From the NCBI GenBank assembly GCA_965216195.1, contig OZ244151.1, positions 3,100,001 to 3,164,000 of the forward strand: a DNA stretch of 64,000 nucleotides, given 5' to 3'. The first letter of the stretch is position 1; every line of letters starts with the position of its first letter. Below the pieces are notes generated by a model. That model did not search any database. It saw only the letters and a list, made by a program, of their open reading frames with translations, and was not told the DNA's origin. The position numbers and the translations under genes are program-made. Below, piece after piece: positions 15,872 through 24,543 of this stretch. This DNA is from Aridibacter sp965216195 (GTDB taxonomy: Bacteria > Acidobacteriota > Blastocatellia > Pyrinomonadales > Pyrinomonadaceae).

Positions 15872-17203
15872 TTAAAGAGGTCGGGTTTTGTAAACGACAC
15901 CATTCTTCATGACGAAACTTACTTTTTCCGTGACTGTGATGTCTTTTAGGGGATCGCCCGGTACACCGACGATATCGGCATATTTTCCAGATTCTAAAGT
16001 TCCAACCGTTTTATCAACGCCGAGCAACTTCGCAGCGTTTGAGGTTCCGGCTGTGATTGCATCAAGGGGTTTCATTCCTCCCCACTGAACCATCAAGCGA
16101 AATTCGCGGGCGTTCGTGCCATGCGGAATTACGCCGGAATCCGTTCCAAGCGCGATAAGAACCTTGTTGCGTATGGCAATCTTAATCGCGTTTCGCATAG
16201 CTTTCGCGGCGGCGAGCGCTTTTTCGCCGCGATAGCCAGTTAAAAATCCTTTCTTGGTCAAGTTTTCGACCGCCTCTCCCGCCATTAAGGTTGGTACAAG
16301 AAAGGTACCCTTCTGCCTCATCAATCTTGCACCTTCATCGTCCAGAAAAGAACCGTGTTCGATCGAAGCAACACCTGCGCGGGTGGCTACCTTGATTCCT
16401 TTCGTTCCGTGCGCGTGTGCAGCAACCTTGCGATGGTGCTGCCCGGCTTCGTCAACCATCGCCTTGAGTTCATTATAAGAATACTGCTGTACGCCTACCG
16501 CATCCCCGTCCGACAAAACACCGCCTGTCGCGCAAGTTTTGATCACATCGGCGCCGTATTTGATTTGATAGCGAACCGCAGCTCGAACTTGCGCAACACC
16601 ATCCGCGATTCCCGTTTTGAAATCGCCATCGACAAGCCCAGGTTTATACCCATTTGTATCGCAATGTCCGCCGGTGATTCCCAAAGAATGTCCCGCCGTA
16701 AGCATACGCGGACCAACTACCCATCCTTCATTGATCGCCTTACGAATCGCCAGGTCATCAAAATTTCCAGCCCCTACGTTTCGAATTGTTGTAAAACCCG
16801 CCATTAGAGTTTTTCGTGAGTTGTTAACGGCCAGGATCGCGCCGAAGGAATTGTAGTCTCTAAAGCGAGCGTTTCTTCCTTCCGGATCTCCCAACACCCG
16901 GCCGATAATATGCGTGTGCGCATCTACAAAACCAGGCATTAGCGTTGCGTCACCAAGATCCATTTGGCTTGCACCGGCAGGTAGCTTCACGGCTCCAAAT
17001 TTTCCTACACCGATAATTTTATCGTTTTTTACTACAACGACACCGTTTTGAACTGGCGCTGCACCCGTCCCAATAATCACGCGGGCAGCTCTTAAAACTA
17101 TCGTTCCTTTTCCGGTTCTCTCACCGGGCTTGCCTAAGTTTTGCGCATAAACTCCGGATAAAAGGAACGCAAAACACAAAACGATCATTAAAGACTTTTT
17201 CAT
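15872..17203 (-). CDS. Secreted metal-dependent amidohydrolase (prolidase/imidazolonepropionase-like)
   Basis: A 443-residue protein with a clear signal peptide (MKKSLMIVLCFAFLLSGVYAQ). The amidohydrolase metal site is complete: DAHTHIIG gives the H-x-H pair, ADVIKTCATGG the bridging lysine, VAAHAHG and ASIEHGS two more histidines, and GTDSGV the catalytic aspartate. The C-terminus GTLESGKYADIVGVPGDPL is typical of the Xaa-Pro dipeptidase or organophosphate-hydrolase-like subgroup common in Acidobacteria-like genomes. The likely substrate is a small peptide or lactam-type compound in the periplasm, but this is not shown. Confidence 0.88.
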   Translation of the reverse strand: MKKSLMIVLCFAFLLSGVYAQNLGKPGERTGKGTIVLRAARVIIGTGAAPVQNGVVVVKNDKIIGVGKFGAVKLPAGASQMDLGDATLMPGFVDAHTHIIGRVLGDPEGRNARFRDYNSFGAILAVNNSRKTLMAGFTTIRNVGAGNFDDLAIRKAINEGWVVGPRMLTAGHSLGITGGHCDTNGYKPGLVDGDFKTGIADGVAQVRAAVRYQIKYGADVIKTCATGGVLSDGDAVGVQQYSYNELKAMVDEAGQHHRKVAAHAHGTKGIKVATRAGVASIEHGSFLDDEGARLMRQKGTFLVPTLMAGEAVENLTKKGFLTGYRGEKALAAAKAMRNAIKIAIRNKVLIALGTDSGVIPHGTNAREFRLMVQWGGMKPLDAITAGTSNAAKLLGVDKTVGTLESGKYADIVGVPGDPLKDITVTEKVSFVMKNGVVYKTRPL

Positions 17204-17337
17204 ATTTTTGTTGATCTCCGAGGGTTAAATTTATTTTCGAATGCTTGCGAAGATTATATGCACGCGGGCAGTAAACTCAAATTTGAGCCCAATTTAGAGT
17301 GCAAAATCTTTTCAAATACTGCTAAAATCTTGGATCA

Positions 17338-18156
17338 ATGCTAAAAGCAAAGTTTCCAGAATACCCGCTCAGCCAGTTTGTCGATTGCTTTTTCTATCAC
17401 GAAAATATAAGCGCCGCTCATTCGATTGACCGATTCCTGCCTGATGGAAACACCGAAATCATCATCGACCTCTCAAGCACACCAAAATATATCTACGACA
17501 ATGAAACACTCGAAGAAAAGCAGGTTTGCAAGAACGCCTGGGCTTCCGGTGTCAGAACCGAATACATTTCGATTCCCTCGGACAACGAAAAATCGGCAAT
17601 GCTTGTGATCTATTTTAAGAAAGGGATGGCATATCCATTTTTCCCACTTCCTATGAACGAGATGTTAGATCGCGTAGTAGATACCGATCTTTTATGGGGG
17701 CGCGAGTTTGAAAACCTGCGGGAGTCGCTTCTCGAAACGAAAAACGTTGATCATCGATTTGTATTAGTCGAGAAATTTTTACTTTCGAGATACTCTTCGC
17801 AGTTTGATACGAATGCTTGTGTCTCTTATGCCATCGATCAGATCGTCAAGGCACCCAGCCAGATAAATCTCGGTCGGCTATACAATAAAATTGGTTATTC
17901 CCAGAAACACTTCACGGAGATGTTTAAGACTCACGTAGGGGTCGCACCAAAAACGTACGTAAAAATTTTACGTTTCCAAAAAGCGATTGCGGAAATTGAA
18001 GCAAAAAAAGAGGTTAGCTGGACAACAATCGCCCATGAAGCGGGCTTTTACGATCAAGCTCATTTTATAAACGACTTCAAATTTTTCTCAGGTTTTACCC
18101 CGGCTGATTATCTTAAAAAGAAAAACGGGAATATAAATTATGTGCCGGTTGGCTAG
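17338..18156 (+). CDS. AraC family transcriptional regulator
   Basis: A 272-residue regulator. An N-terminal cupin-like sensing region (about 1-150, with FLPDGNTEIIIDLSS) resembles the DUF6597 type. A C-terminal AraC double helix-turn-helix follows at about 170-260: INLGRLYNKIGYSQKHFTEMFK and the second half ending in FYDQAHFINDFKFFSGFTPADY. It is divergent from the amidohydrolase gene and followed by a secreted TolB-like gene. The intergenic region 17204-17337 contains the palindrome TCAAATTTGA (near 17278), but no binding site can be assigned with confidence. The ligand and targets are unknown. Confidence 0.88.
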   Translation: MLKAKFPEYPLSQFVDCFFYHENISAAHSIDRFLPDGNTEIIIDLSSTPKYIYDNETLEEKQVCKNAWASGVRTEYISIPSDNEKSAMLVIYFKKGMAYPFFPLPMNEMLDRVVDTDLLWGREFENLRESLLETKNVDHRFVLVEKFLLSRYSSQFDTNACVSYAIDQIVKAPSQINLGRLYNKIGYSQKHFTEMFKTHVGVAPKTYVKILRFQKAIAEIEAKKEVSWTTIAHEAGFYDQAHFINDFKFFSGFTPADYLKKKNGNINYVPVG

Positions 18157-18204
18157 GTAATTTTTTTCCAATAAATGTTTGATTAAACGATTCATCATGC
18201 CCAT

Positions 18205-19155
18205 ATGAAAATTTTCGCTTCAATGCTTATCATTGGTTTATTCGTTTTTGCTTCCGCTGCCACCTCTCAAAGAAAACCGAAGTATCTGATCGCATACAAC
18301 GTTCTGGTCAATGATAAGGCTGACGATTACGACGTTTTCGTGATGAATTTGGACGGCACTAACCACCGAAATATCACCAACCACAAAGATGTCGCCTGGA
18401 CCTATCACGCACACCGGAGGAATATCTTCTTCGTTTCGGATCGAGGTGCACCTAGACGTCATTACTATCTCTATTCAATGGATTCAAACGGCAGAAACGT
18501 GCGAAAAATCACCGATCTGCGTCTCGAAGATTCATGGATGGGAACTCGAAAAAAGGGAAAAGAGATTGTCGTTTCAGGCAGAATCGGTAGTGACGTTCGC
18601 AACCAGCTCTTCATCATTAACGTAAAAACCGGAAAATACCGTCAGATCACAAACGAGTCGGGTGCGCGTTTTCGAGACCCTATGTTTTCGCCCAACGGAA
18701 AGAAGATCGTTGCGGTTTACAAAAAAGACAAAACGGAAAAGAAAGCTTCTGGTGAGATTTTCATAATGGACCCGGACGGCAAAAACCGAAAACAGCTAAC
18801 GACATATCCTTTAAACGACAAAACCGCCGGACCGCATGGTTATCGCGCAGGACCGCCTCGTTGGAACCGGAAAGGGAATTTCATAACGTATCAATCAAAA
18901 CAAAACGGCAAGAGTAGCCTTTACGCCATTACGCCTGACGGCAAACGTCATTGGAAACTTACGGATAATAAATTAAATGAGGGCTGGCACGATTGGTCGC
19001 CCGATGGAAAATGGCTCGCTGTCGAGATGTGGAAGGACGGAAAGGACGCGGCGTATCAGATTTATTTGATGAATTATAAAACCAAAGAAATCAAACGGCT
19101 CACCGATCCAAAAAAGTATCGATATCAGCAGGCGCCGAGTTTTGTTAAGAAATAG
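18205..19155 (+). CDS. Secreted TolB-like (WD40-like/PD40) beta-propeller protein
   Basis: A 316-residue protein with an N-terminal signal (MKIFASMLIIGLFVFASAAT). Repeats of the TolB/DPP-IV-like propeller type are visible: DVFVMNLDGTNHRNIT, LYSMDSNGRNVRKIT, IFIMDPDGKNRKQLT, SPNGKKI and SPDGKWLAVE. Such proteins fold into six- or seven-bladed propellers in the periplasm. There is no enzymatic domain, and the role is unknown. It is preceded by an AraC-type regulator in the same direction with a 48-base gap, so the two may be co-expressed. Confidence 0.82.
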   Translation: MKIFASMLIIGLFVFASAATSQRKPKYLIAYNVLVNDKADDYDVFVMNLDGTNHRNITNHKDVAWTYHAHRRNIFFVSDRGAPRRHYYLYSMDSNGRNVRKITDLRLEDSWMGTRKKGKEIVVSGRIGSDVRNQLFIINVKTGKYRQITNESGARFRDPMFSPNGKKIVAVYKKDKTEKKASGEIFIMDPDGKNRKQLTTYPLNDKTAGPHGYRAGPPRWNRKGNFITYQSKQNGKSSLYAITPDGKRHWKLTDNKLNEGWHDWSPDGKWLAVEMWKDGKDAAYQIYLMNYKTKEIKRLTDPKKYRYQQAPSFVKK

Positions 19156-19304
19156 ATTGAAACGTTCACCTGCAAAAGACTTCAAAAATAAGTTAAACTC
19201 TAGTCTGATTTTTTAGATGAAAAAGAGGAAATAGCCCGCGAATCAACGCGGATATAGAAGTGTGATGAAGCGAAGCTGATGGCTAGTTTATTGCCTCCTG
19301 TTAG

Positions 19305-19449
19305 CCACGTGCTTTAGCGCGTGGTTTACGAAGATGTATGCTGATTAGCCTGTTTTAACAGGCTTAACGATTATTGGCTCAGCCTAAGTGAAAGGACGTT
19401 AAAACGCCCTCCGTTTCTTCAGACGCTTGCCCCGCCGTAAACGACGGGG
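19305..19449. repeat. Multi-hairpin repeat cassette B (paralogue of cassette A)
   Basis: This gap (19156-19512) holds CCACGTGCTTTAGCGCGTGG at 19305-19324, AGCCTGTTTTAACAGGCT at 19347-19364, GGCTCAGCC at 19376-19384, GGACGTTAAAACGCCC at 19394-19409 and CCCCGCCGTAAACGACGGGG at 19430-19449. This is the same order as at 9674-9817. Relative to cassette A, a C-G stem pair became T-A in the second hairpin and an A-T pair became C-G in the last one. Both changes keep the pairing. No gene is seen in the gap. Confidence 0.88.
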
Positions 19450-19512
19450 CTATAACAAATGACTTTTTCAGGCAGCTTCTGTTGTTTAAAATTTCGCAAA
19501 CTATTCAAGAAA

Positions 19513-20544
19513 ATGATCGATCTTAGAAGTGACACAGTTACAAAACCAACACCCGCCATGCGAAAGGCAATGGCTGATGCTGAGGTTGGCGACGACGTTT
19601 TCCTCGAAGATCCAACTGTACAAGAACTTCAAGAAAAAGCCGCCGATCTTTTCGGAAAAGAAGCCGCACTGTTTATGCCGACCGGCTCGATGGGAAATCA
19701 GGTTGCTGTAAAACTCCATACAAAACCCGGCGATGAAATCGTAATCGAAGAGCGCGGTCATATCTTCAACTACGAAATGGGGACGCCCGCTGCGTTTTCG
19801 GGAGTTACGATACGCCCGGTAAAAAGTGAAGACGGCTCGGGAATCCTGAAATGGCCCGAAATCGATTCAGCGCTTCATGTAAATCAACCTTACTACTCCT
19901 GCCCGACAGGTTTAATTGCCCTCGAAAATTCTCACAATCTGGCTGGTGGAACCGTGATGACAGCGTCTCATTGCAACGAGATTTGTGAAAGGGCTCACGC
20001 GCTTGGAATCCCCGTTCATTTAGACGGCGCAAGGATTTTTAATGCCGCCGTCGCAACGAACGAAAGCGTTGCCGAATTGTCCAAAGAAGCCGATTCGGTG
20101 CAATTCTGTTTGTCGAAGGGACTTGGCGCTCCGGTCGGGTCGATGCTTTTGGGAACGAAAAATTTTATCGACGGAGCTCGCGTTTGGCGAAAACGCATGG
20201 GCGGCGGAATGAGGCAGGTAGGTGTGCTGGCGGCCGCAGGATTGGTTGCGCTAGAAGAATCTCCGCCAAAGCTAATTGAGGATCACGCGAACGCTCGACG
20301 GCTTGCCGAAGGTGTCGCTGAACTCCCAGGAGTAAAAATTGATCTCGAAAGCGTTCAAACAAATATCGTGATTTTCGATGTTTCAGAAGCCTCGATTTCT
20401 TCTGTTGAGATTTGCGAACAACTCGAAGCTGAAGGAATTTTGGCTATACCGTTTGGCGAAGCAATCCGAATGGTTACGCATTTTGATGTTTCGAGTGAAG
20501 ATACTGAGAAAACTGTGTTTCAGTTAAAAAAGGTATTGGGATAG
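19513..20544 (+). CDS. Low-specificity L-threonine aldolase family PLP enzyme
   Basis: A 343-residue fold-type I PLP enzyme. MIDLRSDTVTKPTPAMR is the canonical N-terminus, so the start is set at this ATG and not 18 codons upstream. GDDVFLEDPTV, PTGSMGNQVA and VHLDGARIFNA (the PLP-contacting aspartate) are standard, and LSKGLGAPVGS contains the Schiff-base lysine. The enzyme cleaves L-threonine or L-allo-threonine to glycine and acetaldehyde and may also act on other beta-hydroxy amino acids. The following gene starts 4 bases after its stop. Confidence 0.92.
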   Translation: MIDLRSDTVTKPTPAMRKAMADAEVGDDVFLEDPTVQELQEKAADLFGKEAALFMPTGSMGNQVAVKLHTKPGDEIVIEERGHIFNYEMGTPAAFSGVTIRPVKSEDGSGILKWPEIDSALHVNQPYYSCPTGLIALENSHNLAGGTVMTASHCNEICERAHALGIPVHLDGARIFNAAVATNESVAELSKEADSVQFCLSKGLGAPVGSMLLGTKNFIDGARVWRKRMGGGMRQVGVLAAAGLVALEESPPKLIEDHANARRLAEGVAELPGVKIDLESVQTNIVIFDVSEASISSVEICEQLEAEGILAIPFGEAIRMVTHFDVSSEDTEKTVFQLKKVLG

Positions 20545-20548
20545 TTAA

Positions 20549-21082
20549 GTGGAAACCATTACGATCAAAAATTCGGTTTTCAAAAGCTTCGCTTATTTTC
20601 TTATCAGCTTGTTTTCATTAGGTCTAAGTCTGATCTTTTTTTATTTTCCCGGTGAGCCGATATTTAACTACCTTGGAGGATTTGGACTTTTCTTTTTCGG
20701 TTTTTTAACCCTTGCCCTCGTAGGTCAGATTTTTGATCGTCGGCCACGTTTGATCATTGATAGCGAAGGAATCTACGACCGAACATTACAGTCCGGTGTG
20801 ATCGACTGGTACGATATTAGAAACGTATATTTGCAGAAAATTGGTGAATCGCGATTCGTTTGCCTAGACCTTGAAAATGAAGAGAAATATCTTCCTCAGG
20901 ATTACCAGGAAAAGAAAAAGACGATTGCCGTAAAAAAATATTTATCCATGGAAACGGTCAATATTAACATCGATGGCCTAAACATTGACGAAGAAGAATT
21001 GATTGGAATTTTAAAAAAGGAGGTAGCTAACCACGAGAATCCTCCTGCGCCAGTTAGTGTTTTTGATTATAGTGACGAGTAG
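20549..21082 (+). CDS. Membrane protein with PH-like cytoplasmic domain (STM3941-like)
   Basis: A 177-residue protein. Two hydrophobic helices (about residues 14-35 and 40-60) are followed by a soluble beta-rich domain containing RPRLIIDSEGIYDRT and VIDWYDIRNVYLQ. This is the layout of STM3941-type proteins, a bacterial PH-like family of unknown function. The start is GTG, 4 bases after the threonine aldolase stop, which suggests one transcript. The C-terminus is acidic and proline-containing. The assignment rests on pattern and topology only. Confidence 0.6.
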   Translation: METITIKNSVFKSFAYFLISLFSLGLSLIFFYFPGEPIFNYLGGFGLFFFGFLTLALVGQIFDRRPRLIIDSEGIYDRTLQSGVIDWYDIRNVYLQKIGESRFVCLDLENEEKYLPQDYQEKKKTIAVKKYLSMETVNINIDGLNIDEEELIGILKKEVANHENPPAPVSVFDYSDE

Positions 21083-21272
21083 CCTTGCCGCCTTTTCCTC
21101 TTCCAAATTCAGAGTTACTCATCATTCTTGGGCTTAGAGTTGCACCGGGACATGACGAAAACCTGATTAATGTAAGGCGGATAATTTGAATCCGAACTTC
21201 ACGAACCCGTCAAAAAGCCTTACACTCTATTTTTTGAAAAATTGTGAAGAGTTCGGGACGAAATACTAAATA

Positions 21273-21941
21273 ATGATCATAGCCATTGACGGACCCTCGG
21301 GCGCAGGAAAATCCACGCTCGGAAAAATGCTCGCAAAAGAATTAGACCTGCTTTACCTGGATACAGGAGCGATGTATCGAGCCGTGGGGTTGGCTGTGTT
21401 GCTTGCCAAAGCAGATTTGAAAAACCGAGAGGAAATAATCGAGATTGCTGAGGAATCCGAAATTGAGCTGCGCGGCGAGCCTGACAGGCAAAAGGTATTC
21501 CTTGACGGAATTGACGTTTCCCACGACGTACGGATAAATGAAGTCGGACAAATGGCATCGGTAGTTTCAACCTTTCCCGAAGTTCGCGAGATACTTGTCA
21601 ATGAGCAGCGCAGGCTTGCCAAGGCGGCAAAGAAGGGAGCGATTCTCGATGGACGCGATATCGGCTCGGTAGTTTTCCCAAAGGCAGATATCAAGTTTTT
21701 CCTTAATGCCAAACCCGAAGCGCGTTCGCGACGCCGCTATGATGAAGAAAAAGCGAAGGGGCTGAAAACGACGCTCGAAAAAACGCTTAGGGAAATCAAT
21801 AGAAGAGACCAACGCGATCAAAACCGTAAGGATTCGCCGCTTGTAATTGCAGATAATGCAATTGAAATCGATACAAGCGATATGAATGAAACGGAAGTTT
21901 TTGAAAAGTTGCTGAGCGAAATCGAAAAGCGCAAGAAGTAG
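21273..21941 (+). CDS. cmk: Cytidylate kinase
   Basis: A 222-residue nucleoside monophosphate kinase that phosphorylates CMP and dCMP. The P-loop is IAIDGPSGAGKSTLGKMLA, LYLDTGAMYRAVGLA is the CMP-kinase landmark, and GRDIGSVVFPKADIKFFL and RRYDEEKAKG follow in order. The length is typical of the bacterial type. The 190-base region upstream (21083-21272) has no gene; weak promoter-like hexamers were seen, but none could be assigned. tRNA-Arg follows 51 bases after the stop. Confidence 0.95.
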   Translation: MIIAIDGPSGAGKSTLGKMLAKELDLLYLDTGAMYRAVGLAVLLAKADLKNREEIIEIAEESEIELRGEPDRQKVFLDGIDVSHDVRINEVGQMASVVSTFPEVREILVNEQRRLAKAAKKGAILDGRDIGSVVFPKADIKFFLNAKPEARSRRRYDEEKAKGLKTTLEKTLREINRRDQRDQNRKDSPLVIADNAIEIDTSDMNETEVFEKLLSEIEKRKK

Positions 21942-21992
21942 ATTTTGTTTGACTTAAACCGACCGAATCGCTAAGATTTTCGTTGCTTTTAT

Positions 21993-22066
21993 GCGCCCGT
22001 AGCTCAGCTGGATAGAGCACCGGTCTTCTAAACCGGGGGTCGCACGTTCGAGTCGTGCCGGGCGCG
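21993..22066 (+). tRNA. tRNA-Arg (anticodon TCT)
   Basis: A complete cloverleaf can be folded by hand. The acceptor stem is GCGCCCG with CGGGCGC, and the D-arm contains AGCTCAGCTGGATAGAGC. The anticodon stem CCGGT/ACCGG surrounds loop CTTCTAA (anticodon TCT at 22027-22029). The T-arm is GCACG-TTCGAGT-CGTGC, with discriminator G at 22066. No CCA is encoded (TTT follows). Confidence 0.97.
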
Positions 22067-22181
22067 TTTCTTTTTGAATTCAAACTGTGAATTTCATATT
22101 GTGGGATGTTTTGTCTGAATCGTATAATTTGTCTTGGATTTACAAATTCGCAGTCCGCAATAGCAAATCTCAATTTCTTAC

Positions 22182-22256
22182 GGCGGCTATAGTTCAGTTG
22201 GTTAGAACGCCTGATTGTGGTTCAGGAGGTCGAGGGTTCGAATCCCTCTAGCCGCC
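22182..22256 (+). tRNA. tRNA-His (anticodon GTG)
   Basis: The acceptor stem GCGGCTA/TAGCCGC is preceded by an encoded G at -1 (22182) facing discriminator C73, the identity element of histidine tRNA. The anticodon stem CCTGA/TCAGG surrounds TTGTGGT, giving GTG, and the T-arm is GAGGG-TTCGAAT-CCCTC. CCA is encoded at 22257-22259, unlike the neighbouring tRNA-Arg. Confidence 0.97.
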
Positions 22257-22270
22257 CCATAAATAATTCG

Positions 22271-22303
22271 AAAAGGTTGGAGATACGTCTTCAACCTTTT
22301 TTT
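22271..22303 (+). terminator. Rho-independent terminator after tRNA-His
   Basis: A 13-pair stem (AAAAGGTTGGAGA with TCTTCAACCTTTT, including one G-T pair) around the loop TACG, followed by TTTG. It closes the cmk/tRNA transcript before rfaE1. Confidence 0.85.
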
Positions 22304-22333
22304 GTCTCTATTTTTGTAGTAGTTTAGCTTTCA

Positions 22334-23335
22334 GTGAAAACAGCTCTCGAAACTATACGTCAAGATTTCCCGTCGAAGAAGATTGCCGTCGTAGGTGACC
22401 TCGTTGCGGACCAGTTTTTGCGCGGCACGATCGAGCGGGTCTCGCGTGAGGCACCGGTTTTTATAATGCGCCATGACGAAACTGAAACGCGCGCGGGCGG
22501 CGCGGCAAACGCCGCCGTGAATGTCTCTACGCTCGGCGGAAAAGCGATCGCTGTAGGGTTAATTGGAGAAGACGCGGAAGGCGAGAAGCTGCGAAAGGTG
22601 CTCGAAGCAAAATCAGTTGATTGCAAATTGGTCTTGTCTCACGCCGACTATAAAACAACTACAAAAGTTCGCGTTTTGGCCGGGCAACATTACGCGCAAA
22701 GGCAGCAGGTAATCCGGATTGATTACGAAAACGATAAGAAGATTGATTCCGATACCGCCGGCAAGATAAAGCAGAATGCTCTTAAGGCAATAGAAGAAGC
22801 CGAAGCATTAATCATCTCGGATTACGGTTATGGCGCTGCGGATCCTGAAATCGTTACGGATGCTATTCAAAAGGCAAAGGAGAAAGATATTCCCGTTATC
22901 ATAGATTCGCGCTTGAGGCTTAGGGAATTTCGCGGCGCAACTTCGGCAACGCCAAACCAGGACGAAGTAGAGCAAATTCTCGGCGAGGATTTCACCGAAT
23001 CCGACTGCGACAATTTGCGCCGTGAGCTTAAGCTTGATGCTTTGCTCGTTACCCGCGGAAATGAAGGGATGACTTTGTTTGAAAAGGATAAAGCTCCGCT
23101 TTCGCTTGATGCAGTTGGCTTAAAACAACCGGTGGATGTAACCGGTGCGGGCGACACGGTAATTGCGGCGTATGCGCTGGGGTTGGCTTCGGGAATGGGT
23201 TTTGAAGATGCAGCTCGAATTGCTAATCATGCGGGCGGGATTGTTGTAATGAAAAAGGGAACGGCCAGCGTTAGTGCTGACGAACTGGCGAAATCTTTGA
23301 GCGGCGAAGGCGGGTTTAAGACGAAAGGAAGATGA
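22334..23335 (+). CDS. rfaE1: D-glycero-beta-D-manno-heptose-7-phosphate 1-kinase
   Basis: A 333-residue PfkB-type sugar kinase equivalent to the N-terminal domain of HldE. IAVVGDLVADQFLRG is the opening motif, RAGGAANAAVNVSTLGG the substrate-binding region, and PVDVTGAGDTVIAAYALGL the anion-hole and catalytic-base motif. The enzyme forms heptose 1,7-bisphosphate in ADP-heptose synthesis for the lipopolysaccharide inner core. The start is GTG. The 3' end overlaps rfaE2 by 4 bases (ATGA); together the two genes do what one fused HldE does in enterobacteria. Confidence 0.92.
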   Translation: MKTALETIRQDFPSKKIAVVGDLVADQFLRGTIERVSREAPVFIMRHDETETRAGGAANAAVNVSTLGGKAIAVGLIGEDAEGEKLRKVLEAKSVDCKLVLSHADYKTTTKVRVLAGQHYAQRQQVIRIDYENDKKIDSDTAGKIKQNALKAIEEAEALIISDYGYGAADPEIVTDAIQKAKEKDIPVIIDSRLRLREFRGATSATPNQDEVEQILGEDFTESDCDNLRRELKLDALLVTRGNEGMTLFEKDKAPLSLDAVGLKQPVDVTGAGDTVIAAYALGLASGMGFEDAARIANHAGGIVVMKKGTASVSADELAKSLSGEGGFKTKGR

Positions 23336-23832
23336 GTTTAAAACCTGCGGAAAACCATTGTGCACCGATTCTAGACCGAGAGGGTCTCGCCTTACATATA
23401 GAAAACAAACGGCTGACTGATGCAAAAATTGTTCTGGCGAATGGCTGCTTCGACATCTTCCATGTCGGACACGTCAGATATTTAGCGGGCGCAAAAGAGC
23501 TCGGCGATTTTCTCGTTGTGGGGATAAATGCTGATAAACGCGTAAGCGAGTTAAAAGGTGAGGGACGACCCTTTACTCCGGAAAGGGAAAGAGCGGAAGT
23601 AATTTCCGCGCTGAAATTTGTTGATTGCGTAACGATCTTCTCGGAACCAACAGTAGAAGAATTGATCCGGACAATTCGCCCTGATTTTCATGCGAAAGGC
23701 ACAGATTACACCGTTGACACTGTCCCTGAGAGAGAAATTGTAAAAGAATGCGGTGGGCAGGTGGCGATTGTCGGAGACCCAAAGGATCATTCGTCGAGTG
23801 AGTTGATCGAGAGAGTGAGCAATGAGCAGTGA
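23332..23832 (+). CDS. rfaE2: D-glycero-beta-D-manno-heptose 1-phosphate adenylyltransferase
   Basis: A 166-residue nucleotidyltransferase equivalent to the C-terminal domain of HldE. ANGCFDIFHVGHVRYL carries the HxGH nucleotide-binding motif and FHAKGTDYTVDTVPE is the later signature. The product is ADP-heptose for lipopolysaccharide. An N-terminal extension of about 30 residues precedes the core. The last codons and stop lie in the first units of the GCAGTGA heptamer array (23819-23867), so the natural C-terminus may have been replaced by repeat-encoded residues (SNEQ). Confidence 0.92.
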   Translation: MSLKPAENHCAPILDREGLALHIENKRLTDAKIVLANGCFDIFHVGHVRYLAGAKELGDFLVVGINADKRVSELKGEGRPFTPERERAEVISALKFVDCVTIFSEPTVEELIRTIRPDFHAKGTDYTVDTVPEREIVKECGGQVAIVGDPKDHSSSELIERVSNEQ

Positions 23833-23967
23833 GCAGTGAGCAGTGAGCAGTGAGCAGTGAGCAGTGAAAAGATACCACAAATCACCAATCACCAGTTACC
23901 TATTACCTTTTACCGATCACGAATTACGAGCTACGAATTACCAATTACCTATTACCAAACACCTCCA
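23819..23967. repeat. Composite word-repeat array (GCAGTGA heptamers, then ATTACC/GAATTAC words)
   Basis: One degenerate (GCAATGA) and six exact GCAGTGA units run from 23819 to 23867, starting inside rfaE2 and providing its stop. They are followed to about 23960 by words such as ATTACC, CACGAATTACGAG and AATTACC. The same two modules in the same order occur at 5874-6027. The array ends just before the ATG of the next gene, and reading it as an N-terminal extension of that gene gives low-complexity peptide. Confidence 0.85.
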
Positions 23968-24543
23968 ATGTGGCAATCGAAAACAAAACAAGATCTGATT
24001 ATCGAAGTTTGGGAAAAGCTCGATTGCGAAAGCGTGGGCGGCGAAGAAATCGAGGCGATTGAGATTGCTGTCGGGGCAGAGCTTGGCGAAAGCGCGGTTG
24101 AAACACCCATGGTTATTGCGCGTCAGCTGGCAGATGAAGGTGCCTATCTACAACATTCCGAAATCCTCGCCCTCGACGTTAAACGCCGCCGAGATAAACC
24201 ATATGAGCCGATGTTTCGAAGTATCTTGCGGCTCGATAATCTCACGCAGACACTCTCTTCGATTCGTCGGCTTGAGAATCTGCGCCTCAAGTTTATTCGG
24301 GATGAGGATAAGAAGGGTTTGAGCCTTCTGAGAAAAACTTCAATCGATGCAAAAACCCACGCTATCGAATTGGCGAATAATAAGAAACTCGAGCCGGAGA
24401 AACGGGCAATTCAGAGCGAAATTGCAGAGTGGATTTCGATCTGGCAAGCAACGCCAGAGGTTTTTGAAAACTGGGTTTCGCTAAGGCAAAACTCAAAGGA
24501 TTTCAAAGCCAAATTTGGCACCGACGAAGAACAAAAACAATGA
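23968..24543 (+). CDS. Hypothetical helical protein
   Basis: A 191-residue protein (MWQSKTKQDLIIEVWEKLDC start) with no recognised domain. It is rich in charged helices; residues about 75-150 look like a long helical region with many Arg, Lys and Leu. The start is set at the ATG after the repeat array, because the upstream 37 codons of the open frame only translate repeats. The stop overlaps the rsmE start by 4 bases (ATGA), so it is translationally coupled to a ribosomal-RNA methyltransferase. The function is unknown. Confidence 0.6.
   Translation: MWQSKTKQDLIIEVWEKLDCESVGGEEIEAIEIAVGAELGESAVETPMVIARQLADEGAYLQHSEILALDVKRRRDKPYEPMFRSILRLDNLTQTLSSIRRLENLRLKFIRDEDKKGLSLLRKTSIDAKTHAIELANNKKLEPEKRAIQSEIAEWISIWQATPEVFENWVSLRQNSKDFKAKFGTDEEQKQ

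Noticed and set aside
21796..22173. Open frame on the minus strand over tRNA-Arg
   Set aside because: It contains TRTCDPRFRRPVLYPAELRA, the well-known antisense translation of a tRNA gene, so it is not a protein.
23819..23867. CRISPR array
   Set aside because: The units are only 7 bases, contiguous and without spacers, and no cas gene is present.
23551..23892. Minus-strand frames rich in LLTAHCS
   Set aside because: They translate the antisense of the GCAGTGA heptamers and rfaE2; low complexity and no family character.
23857..23967. N-terminal extension of the gene at 23968
   Set aside because: The extra residues (TNHQLPITFY and similar) are translated repeat words; the ATG at 23968 starts the non-repetitive protein.
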